Assembly: GCA_011037195.1 (NCBI GenBank)
Contig: JAAEAF010004299.1
Span: 37,664-101,663 of the forward strand
Direction of reading: 5' to 3'
DNA from: Triatoma infestans
Taxonomy: Eukaryota > Arthropoda > Insecta > Hemiptera > Reduviidae
DNA: 64,000 bases
A model generated the notes under the pieces. That model saw only the letters and a list, made by a program, of their open reading frames with translations. It was not told where the DNA came from and searched no databases. Of this stretch, positions 46,940 through 58,739 are shown one piece after another. Position numbers and translations under genes: made by a program. Within the stretch, counting starts at the first letter, position 1. Every line of letters begins with the position of its first letter.

Positions 46940-47310
46940 AACTTAATAATTTCGGCCATTTATTTATCATTCCTGCTACAAATGATTCCACCAAACAGAA
47001 TTCACTATCAATCCCAAGTGTCTGGAAATTTTATGCACTTCGGTTAGGTAAAACAAAAACAAAAAAAATTTTTTTTTAATGATGTTCACAGAGAAAACTG
47101 TAAAGAATAAACGCTGAAAACATTGTAAAACTATACTTACGATCAACATATTAGGAAGAAAAGCTGTATCAACTGGTAACTTTAGAACAACTTCCGGATA
47201 TGTTAGAAACCAATCCTGGACCAGAGCTAACTACACTGGCCACAGAAACACCAATCCTGGACCAGAACTAACTACAGTGGCCACTACGGTGCCTTGGTTC
47301 CAAAGCGATA
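46940..47310 (-). other. Possible exons of an unidentified gene
   Basis: Two minus-strand segments have good acceptors and donors and fit phase 0. One (about 47219-47140) gives DWFLTYPEVVLKL then PVDTAFLPNMLI and a GTAAGT donor. The next (about 47021-46946) gives TLGIDSEFCLVESFVAGMIN then KWPKLLSSHI and a donor. I do not recognise the protein. The upstream part is broken by a 41-bp duplication (47210-47284) and an in-frame TAG, so it may be a pseudogene fragment. Confidence 0.3.
47210..47284. repeat. 41-bp imperfect tandem duplication
   Basis: CCAATCCTGGACCAGAGCTA begins at 47210 and returns as CCAATCCTGGACCAGAACTA at 47251, both followed by ACTACA(C/G)TGGCCAC. The unit is not a multiple of three. 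Confidence 0.9.
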
Positions 47311-48290
47311 TTGCCTAAAATATAACAAATATTATACAACCGGCTACAAGACTTGTTATAAACTACTGACTACACATGTTATCACAGCATCTCTGTAAAT
47401 AAAAATTACTCGAATTAAAATATTTGTAAAAAAAAAACGAACTTTATAACAAAAGAATATAGTTTTGAAAATCTACTTAAAACAATTATGATTAAAATTA
47501 TGATAAGATACTAAAGCTGGTAAAGGACCAGCACCAGAATATTTACGTTGCACTATCAACCCATGGAACACAATTCTCCCCAGTGAGGTGTTGCAAAATA
47601 AAGAAGTCCCAGGTGGGAGCTTCAGGAAATGTTATACCTCTTACAAATGGGATCAACATGACTACATGAGGGGAGATTGCTGTAAACCACATTATCTGGG
47701 AATGTTTGAAATTTTAATAAAAAAAAAGCAGTTTAAGTAATTGAAGATGCTTTCAATTTGAAAGAATATCTAATTCAGAAAATTTTTTATAAATTACCGT
47801 AAATGGAAAAAATTAAACTTAATTATTGAAAATGTTACTAACTTGGGAAATGTTTTAATATAATAATAATAATAATAATAATAATACTTTATTGTGCTTG
47901 AAAATACAAATGATAAATAAAACAATGTATTTTACGGCTTGGGGGGAAACAAAGTATTCAAGGAAAGAGTAAAAGAAATATTGCCTAATCTACGAATCTA
48001 TAGGAATCTTTTAGAATATCTAATACTCTCAACATCCAGGAGCAGACGGAGCTGTAGTGAATGAACCAAGAAACAGATACTCGAGGTCGATGGGTCAATT
48101 CCCAGCATCAGAAATGCATGTAGTAGAAGAATGTGTCCATTAAATGTCTCAAGAGAAATTACCAGATAATAGAAAGCACCTAGGTTATCAGTTGGAAAAT
48201 TGGTTTAGAAATGCTTCGGTAATTCATTGACCCCGGCAGAAATAATCAGATATGACCGACAAGCTGACAAGGAAATATATAGCAACTCCT
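47310..48290. other. Intergenic sequence with an (AAT)n microsatellite
   Basis: An (AAT/ATA)n tract lies at about 47861-47885. The stretch at 47990-48290 could be an old repeat, but it shows no clear boxes. No gene was recognised. Confidence 0.4.
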
Positions 48291-48423
48291 TTTAATAGGC
48301 AGCACCTCTTTTACGGAATAAATGATCAGTCTCTTCAATGAGAGTCCATAAACGGGGTGCTCTGAATGTTCCCAGGGCCGTTGGGCAGCCGGAAGAGATC
48401 TGATCTGAAAGATATCTCCCTGA

Positions 48424-49465
48424 CAAACTCCAAATGATATAGTCAGGAAGGAAATATGTGTAATACCAATAAAATTTCATGTAGTCAAAATGGCTATTAA
48501 ATGGTGGATCAAGATTCTGCTCATGTGCGCAATAGATTACCACGCATATGTTAAAATAAATTAATTTCTCTGGATAACTCAAGTAATGCCAATAGAGCAA
48601 AATTCAATTGGGTGAGTCAGCTACGAGAGATTATTGTTGGTATAGGTTACGAATGGCTGTGGAATGAGCAAGATGTCAATCTGATTATTACCCATAAAGG
48701 CAACATGCTAAGGCAATATAAGAAGGCACTGTTGGAGGAGGATGTCTCTCATGTGGCCGCTCCACTTACAATTGTTTGTATAAAAATATTTACTTTGATA
48801 ACTGTGTACAGCCGTACTTAAATTGGAACGTTCCGCTTGAAAGAAAAAGATTGATCGGTCAGTTGAGAGTATCACCTAGCAAGGTGGTCATCTTGTATTC
48901 AAACCGGACCACATACAGGTTAGACAGCGAAGCACGGTGTCCAAAGTGTAATCACGAGGAAACGGAGACGCTCCAACATGTGTTTTTTGAGTGCCCATAT
49001 TACACCACTCCAAGAGATACATACCTGAATTGTATAACCGACAATAATATTACTTTAATATTTAACCCACAGAATGTTGATTACCTGAATAAACTATTTT
49101 ACTTTATTAAATCTTTTATTAGACTTAGATTTATTTCCGATAATTTGGAGTAGTTATACTTTTCTGTCTGTTAAGCACGATTGTAATACTTAAGTTAAGT
49201 TTAGCCACATATTGAATTTTATTTTATTATTAATATTAGTCTCCCAGGTATTCTTTTATTTTGTTTTTTGTTTAGTTTAATTCCAGTTTTCTTTACTTTT
49301 CACTTATTTGTTAGTTAGTTTAAAATAGGTACATACCTCTGTTTGTGACTTTAGTAATGTTCCTTAATTATCTTTGTATTATTATTATTATTATTACTAT
49401 GGTAAACCAACTCTGCTGTAATTTTACTTCTGTAAATAAACAGTATAAAAATTAAAAAGAAAAGA
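48424..49465 (+). mobile_element. 5'-truncated non-LTR retrotransposon with target-site duplications
   Basis: GATATCTCCCTGA with up to three preceding A occurs at 48408-48423 and again at 49466-49481, flanking this insert. The insert encodes the end of ORF2 (TPNDIVRKEICVIPIKFHVV, MAIKWWIKIL, FNWVSQLREIIVGIG, then RKRLIGQLRVS and CPKCNHEETETLQHVFFECP). A 3' UTR of about 300 bp ends in an A-rich tail. The insert was cut off at its 5' side inside ORF2. Confidence 0.88.
48612..49153 (+). pseudogene. LINE ORF2 C-terminus with CCHC-like zinc motif
   Basis: Two overlapping frames together cover the last part of ORF2. The open stretch 48612-48821 contains VSQLREIIVGIGYEWLW; after a frameshift near 48800, 48776-49153 carries YLNWNVPLERKRLIGQLR, CPKCNHEETETLQHVFFECP and the end of the protein. 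The C-x2-C...H...C spacing is typical for LINE tails. Further upstream another frameshift breaks the link to TPNDIVRKE. Confidence 0.8.
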
Positions 49466-49481
49466 AAAGATATCTCCCTGA

Positions 49482-50185
49482 AAAAAACATGCTGTACGAA
49501 TGGGGCACGATAAGCCTGGAGATTTGTGGAGAAATGAGTGCAATAATCTTGTGATGAAGCACTGAAACGCTCTTTTGGAGAATATTTAGAAGCCTAGGCA
49601 CAAAAGCTGGTGGAGGAATTATTCTTCCTAGAACAGTTGCAGATTAGGAAATTTCTGGAAAAACAAAATAGATCTGCTACGGTATGCCCTAAATTGAGAA
49701 TGCCCACATCTTAGCACTAGAGATCTTTCAAGGTCGCAGTGCACTATATCTCCAGGAGGTCATAAAACATGTTCAACTTATTAGCTATTGCCTTATTCTT
49801 ACATATTATAGGGCTATATTTCAATATTCTTACAAAAACTAGACCGTATGCAATTGCCTTTCCTCTAAAGAGAATGTCAATTTGGAGTCATTGATTAAGA
49901 TCGCTACAAATCCATTTCTGACAAATTTTCCACTATGTTCAATAAATGTGAAATGGTGCACATTTTACGTTTCCACTCTGATGGATACCCTTATAGATCA
50001 CAAGATATATCATTCACCATCCCATGGCTAGACAAGCAGGTACTTCCCATCTCATGCCACCGCTAGCCATACCTTCTCATACCGTCACACTAGTCAAGAA
50101 CTCGTTTCCTGCTTATAGGAAGATTTTTTGTCACATAAAAGTCTTTTTAACTGAATAGAATACTAGAATTAACTAGAATATTAGA
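49482..50185. other. Intergenic sequence, SINE-like fragment
   Basis: AGATCTTTCAAGGTCGCAGT (about 49721-49740) matches the 3' side of the SINE at 52641 (AGATCTTTCAGGTCGCAGT). The rest is not recognised. Confidence 0.4.
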
Positions 50186-50189
50186 AATG

Positions 50190-51045
50190 ACTAGAATATT
50201 TGCCATATTCGAGAAAATCTCAAAAAAAAGTTTGGTAAGTTGCAGTTCTGGCTTATGATTTGCTTCAAACTTGGTATTCCAGCTTTGCATTTCATGGAAC
50301 TTAATATTTTATGAGTGTAAGAGCTATAGATTTTTAATAAAATGGCTCTTTAGATGAAAGCCTACGATTACAGTTTCTCAAAAATTCAAATAAGTAAATT
50401 TTTATGGAAAAATGTGTAATGTATAAACCAAAGTTATAGGCCTAATATATGAAGAGCCAAATGTAATAAAATGGCTCTTTAGATGAAAACCTACGATTAC
50501 AGTTTCTCAAAAATTCAAATAAGTAAATTTTTATGGATAAATGTGTAATGTATAAACCAAACCTATAGGCCTAATATATGAAGAGCCAAATGTAATGAAA
50601 TTCAAGAAACTTGTCGGAGCCGTTACATAGATTTTGAAGGAAACCAATGTGTAGGAACCGGGGATTCGGCGATTTTTAAAAAATATTTGTTCACACACAC
50701 AAACGTCCACATAATGATCATTCGCTATAAAGCAAAGGCCCCTCAAAAACATTCATTTCTGGTGAAGTAGTACCAATATTGAAACGAAAGCAATGCTTCC
50801 TTAATCCACTTTATAATGAAGAGCCAAATGTAATGAAATTCAAGAAACTTGTCGGAGCCGTTACATAGATTTTGAAGGAAACCAATGTGTAGGAACCGGG
50901 GATTCGGCGATTTTTAAAAAATATTTGTCCACACACACAAACGTCCACATAATGATCATTCGCTATAAAGCAAAGGCCCCTCAAAAACATTCATTTCTGG
51001 TGAAGTACCAATATTGAAACGAAAGCAATGCTTCCTTAATCCACA
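50190..51045 (+). repeat. Family A copy expanded by two nested tandem duplications
   Basis: A 129-bp unit starting AATGGCTCTTTAGATGAAAG repeats at 50341 and 50470. A second unit of 238 bp starting GAAGAGCCAAATGTAATGAA repeats at 50580 and 50818. Both duplicates are almost identical to their partners, so they are recent. The units contain family A blocks (CTTGTCGGAGCCGTTACATA, ATTTCTGGTGAAGTA). Confidence 0.88.
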
Positions 51046-51049
51046 GTAA

Positions 51050-52500
51050 TATAAAGTAAATAAATTATTATTTAATAATAATCCAGAATTAGTTTTAAAG
51101 ATATTTTTAAATGAAAAGTAAATGCAGACGAATTACGGGGTTAAATGACGAGTTAGAAGGATAACAAAAGGATGATAGAAAAGGAATCAGAAAAGGATTC
51201 ACTTTCACCGTCCATCTCGGCCTGTTCCCCCCACTCAAGGATGCAGATCAGAAACTGGGGCCCCTCTGCTGGCTGTTAGCCTACAGAACAGTTTACACCG
51301 GCAAACCGCCTTCATTCAGTAACAGTCAACGTTACTTGGTTGTAGTATAGTGTGGTAGTGAGACACTAATTTTTTGTTTTATTTTTTCTTATCTAATTGT
51401 TATCGTTTACACGGATACATCGTTTGTTTGTTTACATTATCTATTGGCATTCAAATTGGTAAGTTATTTGTTTATGTATACTTTTCTGACATTCTTGATA
51501 ATTTTGTTATGAGTGTGTGTTGTAAAATAGATGTTGAGGTTCGGTCATTAAAAAACTCTTTTTAAATTTTTACCGACGTTTCGGCAAATTTATTGCCTTC
51601 TGGGTAAAAATTTCTTGTTAGAATTTCTTAAAAACTACAGCTTAACCTGTGATATACCATCACCAATTGTTGGTAAATACCAACATCTAAATAATGGGCC
51701 TTTTGAAGGCGAAAAAAGTTTTTTTAACGAAAGATAAGTGTGATTCTGTATGTGTGAACAAAATATCCCAAAAATTGAAAGAAATATTACGAAAAATCTC
51801 AAACATGAGATACTTTATAGGTATCGTCACTGAATCTGACGCCTGAGAATTTGGCCTAAATCTGTTAAGCTGCCACAGAGAATGGTTTTTCCTGTTGTTT
51901 TCGCAACTTAAAATATTAGAAATGGACAAATCAAGCTCAAAAACGTTTTAACAATGCGATATTATTTACTTAAAAGTATTTTGTCATTACATTACTAAAC
52001 TACGTCTAGAAAGAATATTTTTTGTATTTTTGAACCAGCTCAGAGTTGTTAATGTTAAACGGATCAAAACAAAGCGGTTTTCTGTTTAATGCTCTGAATC
52101 ACATCGTAAAAAATTATTTCTTTTCTCTTCAGCAAAAGTATTTGTATTGCACTAATATTTTTAACCTACACTTTAATAAGTTTATTTTTGGGCAATATTC
52201 ATTTCAAGTTTTGATTAGTTATTTGATGAGACTAATTAGTTTTAAATGATTTTATGAAATAGGGTTTAGGTATTATGATTACTTTCTCTTACTCAGTAAC
52301 GCTTTCTTTATCTAAATCTTGGAAGGACCAAAATTTAAAAGAAATAAGGATTTGAAAACATAGAAAGAAGGGGAGGAAAAAAATAGAAAATGAGACAGTA
52401 GCCGTTCCTGGCGGCATTTAAGAGAAACTTAACCTCTTAGAATTTTTAAAAATTCTAATACAAAGAATTATTACGAAATTAATAATTAATTAGCCCGCTG
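51050..52500. other. Intergenic sequence with a small fold-back-like motif
   Basis: At about 51530-51612, GAGGTTCGGTCATTAAAAAA and TTTACCGACGTTTCGGCAAA, then TTTATTGCCTTCTGGGTAAA, resemble the core of the fold-back types elsewhere in the window. A family A border (ATTACTTTCTCTTACTC) is at about 52281. No gene was seen. Confidence 0.4.
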
Positions 52501-52640
52501 AGGGTATCTGTTGCATGCAGTTACCTGGGGAATAGCGATCCCACGGGTCACCACAGCTCAGTACTCCATGCACTTCGTCAGAACAGTGCACAAACTAGGG
52601 TCTCCGTCCCTAGTTAATTGGCCTAAGCCAAGGAAGAAGG

Positions 52641-52860
52641 AAGGGGTTAGCTCAGTGGTAGCGCACTGGACTAGAACACGGAGGGCCCGGGTTCGAATCC
52701 AGCAAGCTGCCTTAGATTTTCTCTTCCTTGGAGCCTCTACAATTCACTGTCCGGTGATGGACAGTGTTGTCTGTAACACTGCTTGAGGGCCGCAGTGCAC
52801 TGAGAAGGCTCTGGGGCACAGTAGATCTTTCAGGTCGCAGTGCAATAATCCCGTATAATA
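52641..52860 (+). mobile_element. tRNA-derived SINE with intact A and B boxes
   Basis: The A box TAGCTCAGTGG is at 52648-52658 and the B box GGTTCGAATCC at 52690-52700; both match the consensus of internal polymerase III promoters. The body follows: TTAGATTTTCTCTTCCTTGG, GCCTCTACAATTCACTGTCC, ATGGACAGTGTTGTCTGTAA and GCAGTGCACTGAGAAGGCTC. This is the best-kept copy in the window and could in principle be transcribed. Confidence 0.9.
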
Positions 52861-53239
52861 ATCTACAGTGTACAATATATTAATAATTAATATGAGGCAC
52901 CTTAAAAAGATATAACTTCTGTTTATGTTAGAAATTAAACCAATCTACTACTCTCTTTATCTGAAAGTAACCAAGCCATTAAACTGTAATCATCACACTA
53001 TTCATTTAACTAATAATAACATTGAAAACTTAAATAATATCAATTATTAGAAATATAAAGGAAATTAACAAATAAATGCATGTTTAATAAACAAAATTCT
53101 ACATTCTTTGATGATTCAGGGGTCATCACGACGAACTATCTTAACAGAATAGTCATATAGGACACTTATTTTACATCAATTTAACAATAAACCATACTTT
53201 ACATACAACAACGCTGAACATCAAGCACCAAGAATAACT

Positions 53240-53560
53240 AAAAAAAAAATCTGTTGTGGAACACTCATAGAACTTTCTCTTATTACAGTTTACAAAATTG
53301 TAATTGACAAATTTTATAGTTAGTATACCAAATTTAATGAAATTCGTCGACAATACTAAGATAGCACTTTAGAGCAAAACATAACTCTTCCCCCATCCTA
53401 AAGCCACTTTAAATGAGTTTACCCGGAGTCTTTACAGCACAGGCTTCAGAGATTTTTGAAATTTTCTCAGAAAAACGGTAATTTTTGTGAAAAAGAACTG
53501 TATGGGTCCTGCCATATCTCCAGACATCGAACTATTTAGACAATTCATTTAAACATTCTT
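53240..53560 (+). repeat. Family A copy
   Basis: It starts with CTGTTGTGGAACACTCATAG and ACTTTCTCTTATTACAG, then AATTGACAAATTTTATAG, ending at about CCATATCTCCAGACATCG. Confidence 0.65.
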
Positions 53561-53569
53561 GGATGGATC

Positions 53570-54915
53570 ATCTTTACTATTTTACCGAAATCCACTCTCT
53601 AGCAACGGATCTTAGGATCCCTTTCATATAACAATTCGTGAAGACAAAACATCACAAATACCATTCTGTTCTCTCTCTTTTTCTCAATTATTCTAATATC
53701 TTTGTTCAGCCTCTAGCTTTCTGCTATAATTCGTGATGCTCTTCCACCCCATGAGATTTCCTTCAGGACAGATCAGTTTTGTGAAATCTTATTTATTCTC
53801 TTCCCATCTTCTTCTTCTTCTTAAATCGATCACTTCTTCCTTCTTGTGGTTTCAAGAACTTCTACCTTCTTGTATTAGTGAGAGAGGAGCTGCCTCTTTC
53901 CTAGTATTCTTATAGTTTTCAGTGTTCAAAATGGGATTTTCATTATCTAAGATAATGAATACCCATTCCCAGAGAAATATATTGTGAACCATTCAGATTG
54001 CTACTTGCTTCTCTTTTTGTCAACACGGGCTTGGTATCCGGTTATCGCCAAGTTCCCATCTTATCTATAAACACAATAAGTCGGCTGAAAAAACAAAGAA
54101 TTTTGAATTCTCTTTTGGTAATCACTTAGGAAATTTCAAAACAAAAAACTAGTTTTATTGACCACAAGAATTTTTTTTGAGAAAATGAGTGTTTCTCATG
54201 TGCAACTTTCGCTAATATGTCGGTACCTAAATTCTTGTTGAGCAAGTTGTTTCCTTATCAGTCCGATGTTGTGAATGCTTGACGAGATGCAGGTGTAATA
54301 GCTCAAATAAAATAACAGAATGCAGAGTACAATATATAAAAAAAAAAAATTATTACCATGAAGGGAGAACTTGCTGAGACCTTTATAGTGACACTTGATC
54401 TTCCAGACGGCAATATGCATGTTGTTTCTGTAAAAACCAAGCAATACCTGCATTATATGTAATTGTTTTTTTGCAATGAAGTATTCATACAACCCGCATA
54501 TATGTAATATTGATTGTACCACTGTTACTACCAACACTAGTTACTCTTCCCTCCCCCATTGTCACGCTCAGCTAGTTCTGGTATACAGACAGGGCTACAC
54601 ACCTGCCGATGTCAGATGATGTTGTAGTTCAATATACACAAAGTTTCAATTATAATTACCTGCATTTACAGCACCATTTTTCCATTAATTTAGTTTACTT
54701 TTTTGTTTTGCTTTGAACTTTACAAACTTAATATGAACTTATTTATAAAACGTCTTTATTATTTTTTTTTTATTGTACGTATTTTTTTTTTGCTTTTATT
54801 ACTTTCTCTTATTTTTTAATTATAGTTTAATATATAATAATATTTTTAAAAAGTTTTACTTTTTAATTAGTTTAGAAGATCGATTAATAAAATGATCAAG
54901 GGAAGGGAATAATTA
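53570..54915. other. Intergenic sequence, nothing recognised
   Basis: A short frame at about 54358 (+), MKGELAETFIVTLDLPDGNM, looks protein-like but ends after about 40 codons and fits no family I know. Otherwise the stretch is AT-rich, with pyrimidine tracts. Confidence 0.35.
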
Positions 54916-54919
54916 AGAT

Positions 54920-55138
54920 GTTAGCATACTGACTCACACGCAGAGATCCCGGGTTCGAGTCCGCTGTATGCTGCCCTTAGATTTTTTCTTCCTGCGAGCC
55001 TCTACTGCTCACTCTCCGGTGATGGTTGTCTGTAACGAGAGAACACTATTCGGAGGCGGCAGTGCACTAAGAAGGCTCCGGGCGCCAATGACCACAGATG
55101 TAGACACGCCTTAAATTAAATAATAATAATAAAAAAAA
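54920..55138 (+). mobile_element. tRNA-derived SINE, A box decayed
   Basis: B box GGTTCGAGTCC at 54952-54962; the A box region is decayed. The body (GAGCCTCTACTGCTCACTCT, GGCAGTGCACTAAGAAGGCT, CCAATGACCACAGATGTAGA) is full length to CCTTAAATTAAATAATAATA, a tail also seen at 8520. Confidence 0.85.
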
Positions 55139-55229
55139 TGATCACCTGCACATTCTCTGATTGCGATCGAGTCAAATCTCGAATTATTGAGTTTTGATCA
55201 GAAAAAACATGTTTTCACAGAGCATAGAC

Positions 55230-55570
55230 ATATAAAGTTTTATCACCTTTATTTGACAGATGTTTCGAAAACAAAAATTTTGGTTCGAAGCATTCACACG
55301 ACTTTCTCTTGTTCTTAATTAATACAATTTAATCGAGAAATTTTACTTAAAATAAAAGTTGTAGGTCTTTATATGTGTAGTTCACATAATTAGTTTAAAA
55401 AAAATCGTTGAAGCCGTTTTAGAGAAACTAGCAGAAACCTGGAAAACACTGTTCAGTAAAAACGCACTCCGGTTATCCGATTTTTTCAAACACGGAATTT
55501 CAACAACATATTTAATTTTAATTAATATTATTTAGATGATAGATAGCATTGTGTTTAAACTAAAATAGCT
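55230..55570 (+). repeat. Family A copy
   Basis: Blocks CATTCACACGACTTTCTCTT, AATAAAAGTTGTAGGTCTTT, AAAAAAATCGTTGAAGCCGT and CGCACTCCGGTTATCCGA, in order. Confidence 0.7.
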
Positions 55571-55639
55571 CTTTAGAGAAAAACCTAATCCCAATCCTCC
55601 CACAAATTATTATTATTCAAGAAAGGGGCGGGGCGAAAC

Positions 55640-56400
55640 CCTACGCTATTCAAAGCCTCCCTGAGCCCATATGGGCTACCCCTAAAGAATAAACAACTAC
55701 TGGGTCTGGAACAAAAGTCCCAGGTTTTACCCATCTAAGTTTAACCACAGACCGAACAAATCGGACCAAAACCTTGAAAGGACATAGCTTAAGATCCTCT
55801 ACCGATATCCTATTCCGGCCGACCTAATCTCCTCACAACCCAAACAATCCGTCATTAGATGCAAGGGTGTTTCCTCCTCCGTCTCACAAACTCTACAAAA
55901 GGCATGAGTCCCAATGTATAAGATGTCTCTTTAAACCACAATGCCCAGTGAGGAAGACAACCAGATGCCTGAGAGAGGTCGTGAAAGACACCGAACGTCC
56001 CTACTCAAAGCTCCGTCCGTACCCCCAATGAGCATCTTAGACTGCCGACAACCCATGAGGGTCATCATGTCTGACTGCCGACAACCCACATGAGTGCAGT
56101 GAGGTCAACCATGTCTGGAAGCCTGAGAGACATGTGCCAGAAGACACACCAACAGCAGGCTCAGGACCAATGAAAGGGAGAGAGGCACCTAATTTGGCAA
56201 ACCTATCCAACTCCTCATTCCCAAATATTTCCATGTAACCTGGAACCCAGACCAGAAGCACATCCTTCAGTGAAGAAAGATCTTCCAGTCTTTTAGATCA
56301 TTCCAACACCAATCTGGAAGTGAAGGCACATGAAGTAAGCATCTTCAACGCAGCTTGGCTGTCCGAGCAGATACAAACACCCTTTAAATTAGTGTTACGC
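55640..56400 (-). pseudogene. RNase H domain and zinc tail of a non-LTR retrotransposon
   Basis: From 56400 down: ICSDSQAALKMLTSCAFTSR (the RNase H SDSQAA motif), then LLVWVPGYMEIFGNEELDRF, AKLGASLPFIGPEP. After frame changes, LTGHCGLKRHL and HAFCRVCETEEETPLHLMTD with CLGCEEI form the C-terminal zinc motif. It belongs to the same broad group as the remnant at 40449-41061 but is a separate copy. There are several stops and frameshifts. In the PGYMEI block, the usual histidine (PGHxGI) is replaced by tyrosine. Confidence 0.8.
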
Positions 56401-56439
56401 ACCCTCTCATCCAAAATACAACACCCCCATTCCCCAAAA

Positions 56440-56830
56440 GTACCATTAAATGAATTTTCCCGGAGAAAAGTTTCAAATAAAATTTGTAGCTCTTTGTATA
56501 TGTAATCGATATAGCAACTTTAAGAAAACGGTTGTGGCCATTTTCGAAAAAAATCGCAAAAAAGTGAACAAAAACATGTAGTAAAGTTGAGGAATTTTGA
56601 CAGATAACTTACTGCCGGATCTCATGATACCTAAACGGAATATGAAGTTTGATCTTTCTGCGATTTTTGAGCTATGCTGTTCACATACATATACACAGAC
56701 CATTTTTTAGACTCAGGGATATCAAAACGTGTATTTCCGGTAAAAGTTCGCTACCGAAAATTGACATGATCACACTACTTCCTATGACAATGAGTAAGAG
56801 AAAGTAATAAAACTTCATCGATAATATTGG
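56440..56830 (+). repeat. Family A copy with clear right border
   Basis: It starts with TTTTCCCGGAGAAAAGTTTC and runs through TTTTCGAAAAAAATCGCAAA to GAGTAAGAGAAAGTAATAAA at about 56791-56811. The reversed form of this border opens the copy at 60772. Confidence 0.75.
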
Positions 56831-57184
56831 AGGACGTAAGGTCCGCTAAAACTAGCATGTATGAATGAAATGTGTATATGGAATTCAACATCGTAGTGAT
56901 GTTTGATTTTTTTTTTTAAATACCATCCATGGCATTTGTAATTCAATAACTTGGGAACAGAATGTTTTTGTAAATGTTTATGTATCTGATTACGTTATTT
57001 ATATAACTATAAACTAAACTGGGAATGGATGATATACTATACGATCTGATTATTATTTATTATATTATAAGATTGAATTTCTCATGAATTGTGATGTTGG
57101 TATGTTGGACATTGATACGTGTTATGTGTTCATATTTAAAAAAAAAAAATAAATAACGACAAATAAATTCTGTTGAGAAATACT

Positions 57185-57725
57185 GACAACGACTTTCTAC
57201 ACGAACAAACATCTTAGAATTGTAAAGGCAGTGACTATATAGCAAAATCCACTGCGACTTATACTGACTTTCTTGGGTGTCTGTCAATGTTCTGTTGCAT
57301 ATACTCGTCCGTAAAGTGGCGTCTAATTGTGAATGAACGTATGTGGGGGTGAGCTAGAATGCCTGTGGATATAATAGGAGGCAAGTAGATGTCCACATCA
57401 ATTATGTGAGCATGTTCTAGGTTCACTAGTGAGTGTTGGAAATGTTACTTGTTAGCAGTAGTGATGCTGACCAAGTGACCGATCCATTTCTTCCTTCAAA
57501 GAACGTATAGTTTTATCATTTATTTGAAATACTTTCCGAGAAAATTGATCTTCTGAAAGCATATGAGGGAGCTGGAACTTTAGGCTTAGTCAAAACTGAC
57601 AAATATGGTTCTGTAATGTTTATACTAAAAAAGGTAATTGGAGAATTTTGGTAAAAATTCCATGTGTGTAGAAAGTTTTCAATTACAGTGATGAGGAACG
57701 TAATGAACATAATGAATGAAAGTGT
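57185..57725 (-). repeat. Duplicated segment B, copy 2 (inverted)
   Basis: The reverse complement matches 24340-25020 in order, including TTCTCGGAAAGTATTTCAAA and GTCAGTATAAGTCGCAGTGG. Compared with copy 1 it lacks the roughly 140 bp between about 24780 and 24930, the very part found alone at 41125-41265. Confidence 0.85.
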
Positions 57726-57794
57726 GTGTAATGAACATAATGAACCAGATTTTTTTTTTAGCTAGAACGTTAAAATATGAAAAAAAGTCAAAAT

Positions 57795-57920
57795 AGTTGT
57801 TGTGGTGGTTGGTTCCGCAGAGTTGGAAAGCATCAGAGATATTTTCCGTGATAGCCTGCTTCTTTTTGTGGCCATCGACCGGTTTCGGGCGTTCGTCATC
57901 ATCAGGATGTTTTTGTTATT
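57795..57920 (+). mobile_element. Fold-back element, one arm only
   Basis: The left arm is clear: GTTGTGGTGGTTGGTTCCGC, GAAAGCATCAGAGATATTTT, CCGTGATAGCCTGCTTCTTT, CATCGACCGGTTTCGGGCGT and CATCATCAGGATGTTTTTG. This is the best-kept left arm of the family. The right arm is absent. Confidence 0.88.
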
Positions 57921-58411
57921 GTAAATATTGTATTTATTTAATGTTGTCTATTTCAATGTGTGCAGTATATGTAATATGATGCATACTGAAAATAAACTCC
58001 TCCTCACTGGGGTTCTGTTGAGGGGAAAACAAAAACCAATACACTCACAGACCAAGTTTTCGGATTTAGGGGACCTCAAAACGTGTATTTCCGTGAAAAC
58101 TCAATATCGAAAATCTGACACGATTATAAAAGTAAAAATGTTAACAGTTAAGTGGCGCTGCAGGGAACAGCAGTTTGAATTTTGTCCTTTATTTAAAAAG
58201 GTATTTTGATTTTTCGTTGAGTGTATCAACTGTATTTGCTCTGTGCAAGTCTATGTTTTATATATATATATGCGACTAAATTATACACAGATGACAAATC
58301 AGAATTTAAGTTAATACTACAAAATAATAAGCCAAAAGATATAAGCATAAAATGATAAGACAATAAGACAAAATTAATATAATTGATAATAATAGAAATT
58401 AAGTTAAAGAA

Positions 58412-58437
58412 AAAATAAATAAATAAATAAATAAATG
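58412..58437. repeat. (AAAT)n microsatellite
   Basis: About six AAAT/AATA units lie next to a C-tract at 58456-58463. Confidence 0.85.
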
Positions 58438-58739
58438 TTGTGGTAATAGTGATGATTCCCCCCCACTTTCTTTTTCATTATTTTTACAATTATAGTGTTT
58501 AATATTGCTATAATTATTTACATGGTGATATTTATTATATAAGGGAATCAAAATCAATAGAGTTAACATATTCAGAGGAAATTTCAAAATTCTTATTGAG
58601 AAGAAGATCACTGAGTTGGACAGGGGGCCACGGGGACAGCCTTGAAGTAGCGTATTTCTTATCAGTTTCATCCTCAATGAATCCAGCAGAGGAAGATGCT
58701 CCACTATTTGTTCTGGATTGCCGAGCCATTTACAGTAGC

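Noticed and set aside
48292..48600. 102-codon minus frame at 48292-48600 as a gene
   Set aside because: It crosses the target-site duplication at 48408-48423, so half belongs to the older target and half is antisense LINE.
54196..54537. 113-codon minus frame
   Set aside because: Hydrophobic, biased composition from AT-rich DNA, no splice or family support.
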